64,000 bases of DNA, from positions 4,093,501-4,157,500 of the forward strand of contig NZ_JACHIV010000001.1 in NCBI RefSeq assembly GCF_014203325.1, in the 5' to 3' direction. Position numbers and translations under genes: made by a program. Origin of the DNA: Saccharopolyspora gloriosae (GTDB taxonomy: Bacteria > Actinomycetota > Actinomycetes > Mycobacteriales > Pseudonocardiaceae). The notes under the pieces are model-generated. The model made no database searches. It was not told the origin of the DNA and saw only the letters and a program-made list of their open reading frames with translations. Of this stretch, positions 11,880 to 20,460 are shown piece after piece (the stretch's first letter is position 1; each line of letters opens with the position of its first letter).

Positions 11880-12593
11880 ATGCTCGACGAGGTGCGCGTG
11901 GTGGCGTTCGACGTCTTCGGCACCGCCGTGGACTGGCACACCGGGATCACCACGGAGGTCGGCGAGGTCTTCGCGCACCGCGAGGTCGACCTCGACCCGG
12001 CGGCGTTCGCCGATTCCTGGCGCGAGCGCTACCTGCCGTCGATGGCGCGGGTCAACGACGGCGAACGCGAGTGGGCCTACCTCGACGCGCTGCACCGCGA
12101 ATCGCTCGACGCCCTGCTCACCGAGCACGGGGTGGCCGACGTCGTGGACGAGGCCGACCGGGTCCGGCTGGTGCGTGCCTGGCACCGGCTGCCCGCGTGG
12201 CCGGACAGCGAACAGCTGCTGACCAGGTTGCGGCGCCGGTACACCGTGGTGGCGCTGTCCAACGGCGGATTCGGGCTGCTGGTCGAACTCGCCAAGACCG
12301 CGGGCCTGCCCTTCGACGCGATCGTGTCCGCCGAACTCGCGCGCAGCTACAAGCCCGCCGCCGGTCCGTACCTGACCACCGCGCGGCTGCTCGACGTCGC
12401 GCCGCACGAAGTGCTGCTGGTCGCCGCGCACGGCTGGGACCTCGACGGGGCGCGCGCCGCCGGACTGCGCACCGCCTTCCTGGAACGCCCCGCGGAGAAG
12501 GGCCCGCACCGCGAGGCGGACCGCGCAGCCGACACCACCTGCGACCTCGCCGCCACCTCCGCCGCTGACCTGGCCACCCGGTTGGGCTGCTGA
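11880..12593 (+). CDS. haloacid dehalogenase type II (HAD superfamily)
   Basis: A 237-residue HAD hydrolase. Motif I is AFDVFGTAVDW with the nucleophilic Asp. The cap domain follows, then motif II (ALSNG), the motif III lysine in ARSYKP, and the type II signature VAAHGWDLDGARAAGLRTAF. That last motif is characteristic of L-2-haloacid dehalogenases. The ATG at 11880 is preceded by GGAAGGGGCAAGGGC. Length is typical. It is a monocistronic cytoplasmic enzyme; the true substrate could be another small phosphate or halide ester. Confidence 0.88.
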   Translation: MLDEVRVVAFDVFGTAVDWHTGITTEVGEVFAHREVDLDPAAFADSWRERYLPSMARVNDGEREWAYLDALHRESLDALLTEHGVADVVDEADRVRLVRAWHRLPAWPDSEQLLTRLRRRYTVVALSNGGFGLLVELAKTAGLPFDAIVSAELARSYKPAAGPYLTTARLLDVAPHEVLLVAAHGWDLDGARAAGLRTAFLERPAEKGPHREADRAADTTCDLAATSAADLATRLGC

Positions 12594-12734
12594 CGCCGCG
12601 CGGCACGTCTGCGACGGGGCCGCGGGGCTCGCCGTCGACCGGCTCGGTACGGCTCCGGGGACGTGCCGGGCCCACGCCGGTTCGACGGCGCCCGCGTCGG
12701 CGGTGCGGTCACCGGCGACGGCGACCGCGCGGGC

Positions 12735-13250
12735 TCACCAGAGGGGCGTGTCGTGCAGGACCACGCTCGCCTGCAGCGGAACCCGGCCGACCTCGAGGCT
12801 GCGCACCGGCGAGTCCGGCCTGGCCGTGCCGAACGAGATCCCGAACAGCAGTTTGAGCTCGTCCGGCACGCCCAGCGCCTCGCGCACGGTATCGGCGTAC
12901 AGGCCGTGCACGGCCTGGGGAATGCCGTGGAAACCTCGCCCGCGCAGCGACAGCAGGAAGTTCTGCGCGTACATCCCGACGTCGCTCGCGGCGCGCACTC
13001 CGCCGCCGAGCCGCGGCATGAACAGGAACGCGACGTGCGGGGCACCGTAGAAACTCAAGTTGTCGCGCACGACCTCGTTCCGGCGTTCGCGGTCGGACCG
13101 CGCGATGCCCAGGACTCCGTACAGCGTCGCGCCGTGGTGCTGCGAACGCGCCGAGTGGACGCCGTCGCCGTAGGTATCGGTGAAAGTCGGGGCGTACGCC
13201 GCTCCTCGTCGTGCGCCGCGAGCAGCGCGCCCGTCCGTCGCGGAAGGGTG
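12735..13250 (-). pseudogene. truncated nitroreductase family gene
   Basis: From about 13200 down to 12735 one frame encodes the C-terminal ~155 residues of an FMN nitroreductase: TLYGVLGIARSDR, NLSFYGAPHVAFLFMPR, DVGMYAQNFLLSL, ALGVPDELKLLFGISFG. The N-terminal part with the first FMN-binding region is absent. A short family-like stretch (ALLAAHDEERR) sits just upstream in another frame, suggesting a frameshift near 13205. The rightward GntR gene starts at 13305, leaving no room for the missing ~75 residues. I read this as a decaying remnant; a sequencing error could explain the frameshift but not the missing N-terminus. Confidence 0.7.
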
Positions 13251-13291
13251 GAATCGCGACGCCGTCCTTGCCTTCGAGAACGATACTGGTG

Positions 13292-13309
13292 TACATGTAC
13301 CAACATGTA
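13292..13309. promoter_or_regulatory. possible GntR autoregulatory operator
   Basis: ACATGTA occurs at 13293-13299 and again at 13303-13309, exactly 10 bp apart, and the first copy sits in the perfect palindrome GTACATGTAC (13291-13300). The elements overlap the start codon of the GntR gene at 13305, which suggests a leaderless transcript blocked by its own product. Confidence 0.45.
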
Positions 13310-14039
13310 TAGACAGGTGTCTCCGGGGAAGCGGCAGCAGATCGTCGACACCCTGACGCGGCGCATCCGCGACGGCCACTACCGGCCCGGCGACAAGCTG
13401 GACGGGGAGCTGCGGCTGGCCGAGGAGTTCGACGTGTCCCGGGGCACCGTGCGGCAGGCGCTCAGCGAGCTCCAGCACCAGCGCCTCATCGTCACGGAGA
13501 CCGGGCGCGGCTCGTTCGTCATCTTCGACGGGCACCAGCTGAGCCAGGAACGCGGCTGGGCGCAATCCCTCGCGGGCACCGGCAGCACCGTCGCCGTCGC
13601 CGTCCTCGGCATCGAGCGCGTGCAGCGCTCCGAGATCCCGCTGCTGCCCGAGGACGTCCGGCTGGAGCAGGGCATCGCGGTCCGCCGCGTCCGGCTGCTG
13701 CGCTCCGGCAAGGACACCGTCGAGCCGATCTCCTTCGAATGCGCCACCCTCCCCGCCGAGGGACGCCTCGCGGAACTGCCGGAGACCGGCCTGATCCAGG
13801 GCTCGATCTCGCAGACCCTCGTGCAGGCCGGGTACCTGTCGACGCGCGGCACGCAGAGCGCGGACGTGCACGCGCTGGACGAGCGGGAGGCCGAGATCCT
13901 GGGCCACGACGCGGGAACCGCCTTCCTGCGCACCGCCCGCACCTCCTTCACCGACGACGGCCGGTTCGCCGAGCACGTCGTGTCGCTGCTCGACCCGCGG
14001 CACTTCACGCTCGCGTCGAACTTCGGGGAAGAACGGTGA
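13305..14039 (+). CDS. GntR family (HutC/UTRA) transcriptional regulator
   Basis: A 244-residue GntR regulator. The winged helix is at residues about 5-70 (LRLAEEFDVSRGTVRQALSELQHQRLIVTETGRGSF). A C-terminal UTRA ligand domain follows (ISFECATLPAEGRLAELPETG, SISQTLVQAGYL, FLRTARTSFTDDGRFAEHVVSLLDPRHF). The ATG at 13305 has no ribosome site and lies in a palindromic element. Its stop overlaps the start of the next gene (GTGA). It heads a four-gene operon and probably senses a sugar or nucleoside that the operon imports and degrades. Confidence 0.88.
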   Translation: MYRQVSPGKRQQIVDTLTRRIRDGHYRPGDKLDGELRLAEEFDVSRGTVRQALSELQHQRLIVTETGRGSFVIFDGHQLSQERGWAQSLAGTGSTVAVAVLGIERVQRSEIPLLPEDVRLEQGIAVRRVRLLRSGKDTVEPISFECATLPAEGRLAELPETGLIQGSISQTLVQAGYLSTRGTQSADVHALDEREAEILGHDAGTAFLRTARTSFTDDGRFAEHVVSLLDPRHFTLASNFGEER

Positions 14040-15052
14040 CCGCCGCGGATCCCGCGTTCGACCGCGCGCACGGCGCCCTGGTGGGCCTCGCCATCGGCGA
14101 CGCCCTGGGCATGCCGACGCAGTCCATGCCGCGGGAGCTGGTCCGCGAGCGCTACGGCCGGATCGACGACTTCGCCGACGGCGCCGCCGATCAGCCGATC
14201 GCCCCCGGGATGCCCGCCGCCTCCGTCACCGATGACACCGACCAGGCGATGATCGTCGCGCGCCTGGTCGCCGACGGCGCCGGGAGCATCGATCCGCACG
14301 CCTTCGCCGCGGAGCTCATCGCCTGGGAGCAGGTGATGATCGAGCGCGGCTCGCTGGACCTGCTCGGCCCGTCCACCAAGGCGGCCCTGGCGAAGCTGCA
14401 GGCGGGCGCCTCCATCGAGGACACCGGCCGCTACGGGACCACGAACGGCGCCGCGATGCGCATCGCCCCGGTCGGAATCGCCCACGCCCGCGACGGCCGC
14501 CTGATCGACGCGGTCGTCGAGGCCAGCCGCGTCACGCACAACACCGGCCTGGGGATCTCCGCGGCCTGCGCCATCGCCGCCGCCGTCTCGGCCGGCATCG
14601 ACGGGGCCGACACCGCGGGAGCGCTCAAGGCCGCCACCACCGCGGCGCGCGACGGCGAGGCTCGCGGGCACTGGGTGGCAGGCGGCTCCGTCGCGGAACG
14701 GCTGGACGCGTTCAGCCCGCACGCGCACCGCCTCGGCGACGAGGACTTCGAGTCGTTCCTCTACGACGTCGTCGGCACCTCGGTGCAGTCGCAGGAGTCC
14801 GTGGTGGCCGCGCTCCTGCTCGTCGAGCGCGGCGCCGAGTCCCCGTTCGACGCGCTGTGCACCGCGGCGTCCCTCGGCGGCGACACCGACACCGTCGCCG
14901 CCATGGCCGGGGCCGTTCTCGGTGCCGTGCACGGAATCCGCGCCTTCCCGGAGGCGGCGGTGCGCCGGGTGCTCGACGTCAACGACCTCGACCCGGCACC
15001 ACTCGCGCGGCGGCTCCTCGCCGTGCGGCGATCGTCAACGAAGATGAGGTGA
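14036..15052 (+). CDS. ADP-ribosylglycohydrolase family protein
   Basis: A 338-residue protein of the ADP-ribosyl-hydrolase (DraG) fold. This family cleaves N-glycosidic bonds to ADP-ribose or related ribosyl groups with two Mg ions. Metal motifs are GLAIGDALGMP (residues 17-27), TDDTD (65-69) and the C-terminal GGDTDTVAAMAGA. The GTG at 14036 overlaps the GntR stop by 4 bases, so translation is coupled. Setting beside a purine/cytosine-type permease and a PfkB kinase suggests it acts as a nucleoside or ribosyl hydrolase in salvage rather than on a modified protein. That role is inference. Confidence 0.88.
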   Translation: MTAADPAFDRAHGALVGLAIGDALGMPTQSMPRELVRERYGRIDDFADGAADQPIAPGMPAASVTDDTDQAMIVARLVADGAGSIDPHAFAAELIAWEQVMIERGSLDLLGPSTKAALAKLQAGASIEDTGRYGTTNGAAMRIAPVGIAHARDGRLIDAVVEASRVTHNTGLGISAACAIAAAVSAGIDGADTAGALKAATTAARDGEARGHWVAGGSVAERLDAFSPHAHRLGDEDFESFLYDVVGTSVQSQESVVAALLLVERGAESPFDALCTAASLGGDTDTVAAMAGAVLGAVHGIRAFPEAAVRRVLDVNDLDPAPLARRLLAVRRSSTKMR

Positions 15053-15057
15053 CCCCC

Positions 15058-16533
15058 GTGTCCGAGACCCCGACCGGATCTCCGGCGGCGAGTCCGGTGG
15101 AGCCCCCGCGCGCCGGTGCGCTCGGCGCGGTGGAGCAGCGCGGCATCGAACCCGTTCCCGTCCCCGAACGCCGCGGGAACCCGCTGGAGCTGTTCTGGGT
15201 GTGGTTCGCCGCGAACATCTCCGTGGTCGGCATGCCGCTCGGCGTCAGCCTCGTCGCGCTCGGCCTGTCCGCGTGGCAGGCGGTCGTCGTGGCGATCATC
15301 GGCTCGTTCGGCTCGTTCGCCGTGGTCGGCCTGATCTCCATCGCCGGTCGTCGCGGCGGGGCGCCGAGCCTCACCCTCTCCCGCGCCGTGTTCGGCACCC
15401 GGGGCAACGCCGGGCCGACCGCGGTCGCACTCGTGTCGCGGCTCGGCTGGGAGACCGTGAACACCTCGACGGCCGCGCTCGCGATCGTCACCAGCGTGTC
15501 GCTGCTCGCGGGCACCGGCGGCGACGCGAAGTCCGCGCCATTGGTCGCCGTCGCGGGCGTGGCGCTGTTCGTCGGTTTCACCGTCGCCGTGTCCGGGATG
15601 GGCCACGCCGTGATCCTGGTCGTGCAGAAGTGGTCCACCTGGATCTTCGGCGCGGCGAACCTGCTGATCCTGGCGTACCTGGTCGTCAACATCGACTGGG
15701 CGGAGGTGGGACGCGCGCCGAGCGGTGGCCTCGCCGCGGTGCTGACCGGGATCGGCACCATCGTCGCGGGCACCGGCATCGGCTGGGCGAACTCCGGTGC
15801 GGACATGGCCCGCTACCAGGCCCCGACGGTGCGCGCGCTGCCGCTGGTGATGTCCGCGTCGGCCGGTGCGGGCATCCCGCTGGTGATCATGATCAGCATG
15901 GGCTCGGTGCTCGGCGCGTCCGACGCGGCCATCGCCTCGTCCTCGAATCCGCTCGACGCCATCCGGGCCACGCTGCCTCTCGGGGTCGCCGTCGGCTACC
16001 TGGTGATCTCGTTCATCGGCCTGCTGCTGTCGAACCACCTGTCGGTGTACTCGGCGGGCCTGACCACGCTCACCCTCGGCCTGCGGGTCAAGCGGGTGTG
16101 GGCGGTGATCGTCGACGTCGTGGTCACGACGATCGGGTCGCTGCTGTTCCTGCTCGTCGCCGACGGGTTCTACGGTCCGTTCACCACGTTCATCTCGCTG
16201 CTGGCGGTGCCGATCTCCGCCTGGGTCGGGATCTTCCTGGTCGACCTGATCCGCCGCCGCCACTACGACCCCGAGGGCCTGCTCGACCTCACCAGCAGGG
16301 GCGCCTACTACTACACCGGCGGGGTGCGCTGGTCCGCCCTCGGACCGTGGCTGGCCGCCATCGTCTTCGCGGCCCTGTTCATGCAGGTCACCCCCGGCGA
16401 TGTTCCGTGGTACACGGGACCGCTGCACGACACGTGGATCGGCGTGAACGGCATGGCGTGGATCGCGGCGGCCGTCGTCGGCGGGGCGCTCTACGCCGTG
16501 TTCGGCCTCCGGTCCGCGGCGGGTGACGAATGA
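15058..16533 (+). CDS. NCS1 family purine/cytosine permease
   Basis: A 491-residue membrane protein with about 12 hydrophobic segments, typical of the nucleobase:cation symporter-1 family (cytosine permease CodB, purine permeases). Family-like stretches include LFWVWFAANISVVGMPLG at the first helix and GIGWANSGADMARYQ, which holds the substrate-site residues of helix 6. The GTG at 15058 follows AGGTGA. It lies 5 bp after the glycohydrolase gene and its stop overlaps the kinase start. It probably brings in a nucleobase, nucleoside or related compound for the two enzymes of the operon. Confidence 0.9.
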   Translation: MSETPTGSPAASPVEPPRAGALGAVEQRGIEPVPVPERRGNPLELFWVWFAANISVVGMPLGVSLVALGLSAWQAVVVAIIGSFGSFAVVGLISIAGRRGGAPSLTLSRAVFGTRGNAGPTAVALVSRLGWETVNTSTAALAIVTSVSLLAGTGGDAKSAPLVAVAGVALFVGFTVAVSGMGHAVILVVQKWSTWIFGAANLLILAYLVVNIDWAEVGRAPSGGLAAVLTGIGTIVAGTGIGWANSGADMARYQAPTVRALPLVMSASAGAGIPLVIMISMGSVLGASDAAIASSSNPLDAIRATLPLGVAVGYLVISFIGLLLSNHLSVYSAGLTTLTLGLRVKRVWAVIVDVVVTTIGSLLFLLVADGFYGPFTTFISLLAVPISAWVGIFLVDLIRRRHYDPEGLLDLTSRGAYYYTGGVRWSALGPWLAAIVFAALFMQVTPGDVPWYTGPLHDTWIGVNGMAWIAAAVVGGALYAVFGLRSAAGDE

Positions 16534-17480
16534 GCACCGGCCGCGTCATCCACACCGGGCAGGCCGTCGTCGACCTCGTCCTGCGCGTGCCCGCGGTCCC
16601 CGCTGCAGGCGGTGACGTGTTCGCCTCCGGGCACGAATTCCTCGCCGGGGGCGGTGTGAACGTCATGCTCGCCGCCGCGCGCGACGGTGCTCGCGTGGTG
16701 TACGCGGGCGGCCACGGGACCGGCCCGTTCGGGGACGTGGTGCGCGCGGCGCTCGCGGCCGAGGACGTGGAGCTCACCGGCCCGGCCGATCCGGGCATCG
16801 ACACCGGGTTCAGCGTCGCCCTCGTCGACGACGACGCGGAGCGGACGTTCGTGTCCACCGCCGGAGCCGAAGGCGCGGTGGACGTGGCCCGGCTGCGCGG
16901 CACCGACCCGGGCGAGGGCGACGTGGTCTACGCGTCGGGCTACTCCCTCGTGCACGACGCCAACCGCGCGGCGCTGCTGGAGTGGCTGCCGACGGTCCCG
17001 GCCGGGTGCACCGTCGTCGTGGACCCCGCCCCCGTGATCGGTGACGTCGACCTCGACGCGGTGCGCGTCCTGCTGGACCGCGCCGACGTGTGGACCACGA
17101 ACGAGCAGGAAGCGCTGATCCTGTTGCGGCGCCTGGGATCGGAGGCGGACGGCGCGGACGCGGCGACGGCGCTCGCCACCGCCACCGGCCGCACCGTGGT
17201 GCTGCGCGCCGGATCGCGCGGCGCCCTGCTCGCCCGCCCCGGCCAGGACGTGGTGAACTGCCCCGCCCCCGAGGTCGAGGCCGTGGACACCAACGGCGCG
17301 GGCGATGCCCACGCCGGCGTGATGTGCGCGCGACTGGCCGCCGGGGAGGACCTCCCCGCCGCGGTCCGGCGGGCGAGCGTCGCGGCGGCCATCGCCGTCA
17401 CCCGCTCCGGCCCCGCCACGGCGCCCACCACCGCCGAGATCGACACCGCGCTGCGGGACGGGACGACTCGCCGGAGCTAG
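16530..17480 (+). CDS. PfkB/ribokinase family carbohydrate or nucleoside kinase
   Basis: A 316-residue PfkB-family kinase. The N-terminal substrate motif GGGVNVMLAAARDGARVVYAG and the C-terminal signature DTNGAGDAHAG, with the catalytic Asp and the anion hole, are intact. The ATG overlaps the permease stop (ATGA). Within this operon it would phosphorylate the sugar or nucleoside released or imported, as ribokinase or pseudouridine kinase do. The exact substrate cannot be read from the sequence. Its TAG stop overlaps the stop of the opposite-strand hydrogenase-like gene. Confidence 0.9.
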   Translation: MSTGRVIHTGQAVVDLVLRVPAVPAAGGDVFASGHEFLAGGGVNVMLAAARDGARVVYAGGHGTGPFGDVVRAALAAEDVELTGPADPGIDTGFSVALVDDDAERTFVSTAGAEGAVDVARLRGTDPGEGDVVYASGYSLVHDANRAALLEWLPTVPAGCTVVVDPAPVIGDVDLDAVRVLLDRADVWTTNEQEALILLRRLGSEADGADAATALATATGRTVVLRAGSRGALLARPGQDVVNCPAPEVEAVDTNGAGDAHAGVMCARLAAGEDLPAAVRRASVAAAIAVTRSGPATAPTTAEIDTALRDGTTRRS

Positions 17481-18988
17481 AGGTCGTTGCCGGCGTAGGA
17501 GAGGTTGAAGCTCTTGTTGGTCAACGGGAAGTCCGGCACGATCGTGTCGCTCAGCGCGACGGGCAGAGCGGGCCAGTTGAGGAAGCTGGGGTCCACGACC
17601 TTGACCCGCGCCAGGGTGCCGTCGGCGGCGAGTTCCACTCGGTGCACGATCGTGCCGCGCCAGCCTTCGACGATGCCCACTCCGGAACCGGCGGCGTCCG
17701 CGGTGGCTTCGGGGGTACCGGAGGTCGTGCGCCCGTCGAGCTCACCGACCAGGCGCGTGATCAGCTCGATGGAGTGAGCGATTTCCTCGGTACGCACGGT
17801 GAAACGGGCCAGGACGTCGCCGTCGGTGCGGCTGTGGGAGGGCCGCTCCCCCGGTTCCGGGAGCGCCGGGTGGTCGTGCCGGGCGTCGACGGCCACGCCG
17901 CTGGCGCGGGCGACGTAGCCCAGCGTCCCGAGGTCGACGGCCTGCTCCCGGGTGAGGACCGCGGTACCGGAGAAGCGGTCGCGCACGACGCTGTGGCCGA
18001 GCGCTAGCGCGGCGAGCTCCGCTACGTCGTCGCCGATGGCGGCGAGCGCGCCGGTGTCGGGCAGCCGCCGGACCGCCGCCCCGCCGAGGTGGACGCCACC
18101 GCGCAGCAGGCGGTGGCCGCGAACCTCGTCGTTGATCCGCAGCAGCCGTTCGCGGATGCGCCCGGCGTGGGCGTTGAGCACGCCGTGCCCCGCGTCGTTG
18201 CACAGCGCGCCGAGGTCGGTGACGTGGTTGTAGAGGCGTTCCAGCTCCAGCAGGATCGCGCGGAGCCGCTGAGCATCCACCGGGACATGGAGCGACCGGG
18301 CGTCTTCGACGGCCTGGCAGTACGCGAGGGCGTGCCCGACGGCCGTGTCGCCGCTGATCCGCTCGGCGAGTTCGAAGCCGTCCTCGGGCCTGCGCCCGTG
18401 GAACAGCTTCTCAAGTCCTTTGTGGACGAACCAGAGACGGGCTCTGAGGTTGAGGATGGTCTCGCCCACGACGGAGAAGCGGAAGTGCCCCGGCTCGATC
18501 ATGCCCGCGTGCACGGGCCCCACCGGAATCTCGTAGACGCCGGGACCCTCCACCGTGCGGAACGGGTAAGGCCCCTCCACGTCGCCGAACTCCGGGGGCG
18601 CTCCGGCACCGTCCAGCATGGGGTACCAGCCCTGCGGCCAGTGGAAGTGCCGGACCAATCGGCGCGGCAGCGGATGGTCGTCGGGCACGATCCCGAACAG
18701 GTCGCGCATCTCGCGTTCGAACCGACCGGCGGGGAACGACATCCCGGCCAGGCTCGGCACGTGCGGGTGGTCGCGATCGAGCGGGACGTGCAGCTCTACG
18801 CGGCGGTCGGTGTCGGCCAGGGTGAACAGGTAGACGGCCCGCAACGCGTCGCCGTCGTCGTGCCCGGCGATCAGCGCGGTCCGGAATCCGGCGTCCAGCA
18901 GCGCGCCCGCCTGTTCGGGCACCTCGTCCGGCCGGATCGTGCGCGCGGTGCGCCGATGACCGGGCGTGTGGTCTTCAGGTGTGGTCAT
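17477..18988 (-). CDS. hycE: hydrogenase-like large subunit (HycE/NuoCD-type), NiFe ligands absent
   Basis: A 503-residue fusion of a NuoC-like domain (residues about 30-135, RFEREMRDLFGI) and a NuoD/hydrogenase large-subunit domain (about 155-503, PVHAGMIEPGHFRF, ERISGDTAVGHALAYC). Group 4 hydrogenases bind nickel with two CxxC pairs. This protein has only Cys224 and Cys263 in the whole chain and ends FPLTNKSFNLSYAGNDL without DPCxxC, so a NiFe site is not possible. It is the last gene of an operon in the order of M. tuberculosis Rv0081-Rv0087 (hycE = Rv0087). It is likely the peripheral subunit of an energy-converting hydrogenase-related complex of unknown reaction. ATGA overlap with the preceding gene. 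Confidence 0.88.
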   Translation of the reverse strand: MTTPEDHTPGHRRTARTIRPDEVPEQAGALLDAGFRTALIAGHDDGDALRAVYLFTLADTDRRVELHVPLDRDHPHVPSLAGMSFPAGRFEREMRDLFGIVPDDHPLPRRLVRHFHWPQGWYPMLDGAGAPPEFGDVEGPYPFRTVEGPGVYEIPVGPVHAGMIEPGHFRFSVVGETILNLRARLWFVHKGLEKLFHGRRPEDGFELAERISGDTAVGHALAYCQAVEDARSLHVPVDAQRLRAILLELERLYNHVTDLGALCNDAGHGVLNAHAGRIRERLLRINDEVRGHRLLRGGVHLGGAAVRRLPDTGALAAIGDDVAELAALALGHSVVRDRFSGTAVLTREQAVDLGTLGYVARASGVAVDARHDHPALPEPGERPSHSRTDGDVLARFTVRTEEIAHSIELITRLVGELDGRTTSGTPEATADAAGSGVGIVEGWRGTIVHRVELAADGTLARVKVVDPSFLNWPALPVALSDTIVPDFPLTNKSFNLSYAGNDL

Positions 18989-20460
18989 GGCGTTCCCACG
19001 AGGTCGGCGGCAAGGGACAACAGCGGGGTCAGCGGTCCGGCCGTGACCCCGAGCGCAGCGCAGGCCACCAGGCCGACGACCAGCACCGCGGTGGCGAAGG
19101 CAGGGGCTCGCCGAGGAGCCGTGGCGGCGCCCGGCCCTTCGGGAGCGGCGCCGAGCACCATGCGGCCGGTGTGCGTCACCAACGCCGCGGCGATCACCAG
19201 GACGAGGACGAGAGCAGCGGCTACCGCCCAGCCCAGCCCGGCGGTGAACCCCGCTCGGGCGATGCCGAGCTCGCTGGCGAACAGGCTGAACGGGGGCAAT
19301 CCGATGAGGGCGAGGACGCCGAATCCGAAGCAGCCGGCCAAGACCGGTTCGCGCTCGGCCAGGCCGCGCACCTGGTCGATGCGGCTGGTTCCGGTGACCT
19401 GCAGGATGCGCCCGGCGCCGAGGAACAGCACGCCCTTCGCCAATCCGTGGCCGAGGACGTGCAGCAGGACGGCGGCGATCGCGGCGCGTCCACCGACCGC
19501 GGTGCCCAGGGCCAGCAGGCCCATGTGCTCGATGCTGGAGTAGGCCAGCATCCGCTTGTAGTCGCGTTGGGCCAGCAGCAGTGACGCCGCGAGCACCAGC
19601 GACATCACGGCGATCACCACGAGCAGCAGTTGCGCGAATCCGGTTCCCAGCGCGGCATCGGCGATGACCTTCACCCGCAGGATCGCGTAGAAGGCCACCG
19701 ACAGCAGCACTCCCGACATCAACGCCGACACGGGCGCCGGTGCTTGGCTGTGCGCATCGGGCAGCCAAGCGTGCAACGGCGCCAACCCCGCCTTGGTGCC
19801 GAACCCGACGATGAGGAGCACGACTGCGATGCGCGTGACGTCCGGATCGAGGCCGTGGGCGACGGCGGTCAGCTCCGCCCAGTCCAGACCGGCTCCGGGC
19901 GCCGCGTGCTGCGCGGCGTAGTTGAGCAGGAACGTGCCCAGCAACGCCAACGCGATGCCCGTCGAGCAGATCACCACGTACTTCCACGCCGCCTCCACGG
20001 CGGAACGGGTCCGCCGCTGTCCCACCAGGAACGCGGTCACGACGGTGGTGGCTTCGACGGCGACCCACAGCACGCCCAGGTTCGCGGCCAGCACCGCCAG
20101 CGACATGGCCGCCAGGAACAACTGGACCAGCAGGCAATGTCGCGCGGCGGTCCGGGCGCCGGCCCGCCCGGCGGCGATCTCGGTGCGCAGGTGGCCAGGT
20201 GTCGCCGCCGTGGCCAGGAGGGCGACCGCTCCGATCACGACCAGCATGAACGCGCTCAGCGCGTCCACCCGCACCGAGCCCGCCAACGCGGTGCGCGGGC
20301 CGTGGCGGACGACCTCGACGGCGATCGTGACGGCGGCGCAGAGCACGAGGGCGGCGCTCGCGGCGCTCACCCCGGCGGTGGCGCGACGCCATCCGGCCGA
20401 CGCGTAGATCACGGCGCCGAGGACGGGAACGGCGATGGGAGCCAGGAGGAGGGGCGTCAT
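18985..20460 (-). CDS. hycQ: proton-pumping membrane subunit HycQ (HyfF/NuoN-like)
   Basis: A 491-residue, very hydrophobic antiporter-like subunit with about 14 membrane segments. The family core is clear: GFGTKAGLAPLHAWLPDAHSQAPAPVSALMSG, then YSSIEHMGLLALG and LHVLGHGLAKGVLFLGAG. The charged residues that carry protons in NuoL/M/N-type subunits lie in these segments (the Glu and Lys of VEAAWKYVV and GTKAGLAPLHAWLP). It overlaps the next gene by ATGA and the previous one by TGATG. It is expected to move protons or sodium across the cytoplasmic membrane as part of the Rv0081-Rv0087-like complex. Confidence 0.9.
   Translation of the reverse strand: MTPLLLAPIAVPVLGAVIYASAGWRRATAGVSAASAALVLCAAVTIAVEVVRHGPRTALAGSVRVDALSAFMLVVIGAVALLATAATPGHLRTEIAAGRAGARTAARHCLLVQLFLAAMSLAVLAANLGVLWVAVEATTVVTAFLVGQRRTRSAVEAAWKYVVICSTGIALALLGTFLLNYAAQHAAPGAGLDWAELTAVAHGLDPDVTRIAVVLLIVGFGTKAGLAPLHAWLPDAHSQAPAPVSALMSGVLLSVAFYAILRVKVIADAALGTGFAQLLLVVIAVMSLVLAASLLLAQRDYKRMLAYSSIEHMGLLALGTAVGGRAAIAAVLLHVLGHGLAKGVLFLGAGRILQVTGTSRIDQVRGLAEREPVLAGCFGFGVLALIGLPPFSLFASELGIARAGFTAGLGWAVAAALVLVLVIAAALVTHTGRMVLGAAPEGPGAATAPRRAPAFATAVLVVGLVACAALGVTAGPLTPLLSLAADLVGTP

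Noticed and set aside
12735-14003. A long leftward open frame covering the nitroreductase remnant and the whole GntR gene
   Set aside because: Only its last ~155 codons resemble nitroreductase; the rest is antisense to the well-supported GntR gene.
17477-18988. A functional NiFe formate hydrogenlyase large subunit
   Set aside because: Both nickel-binding CxxC pairs are absent; only two cysteines occur in the chain, so hydrogenase activity is not supported.
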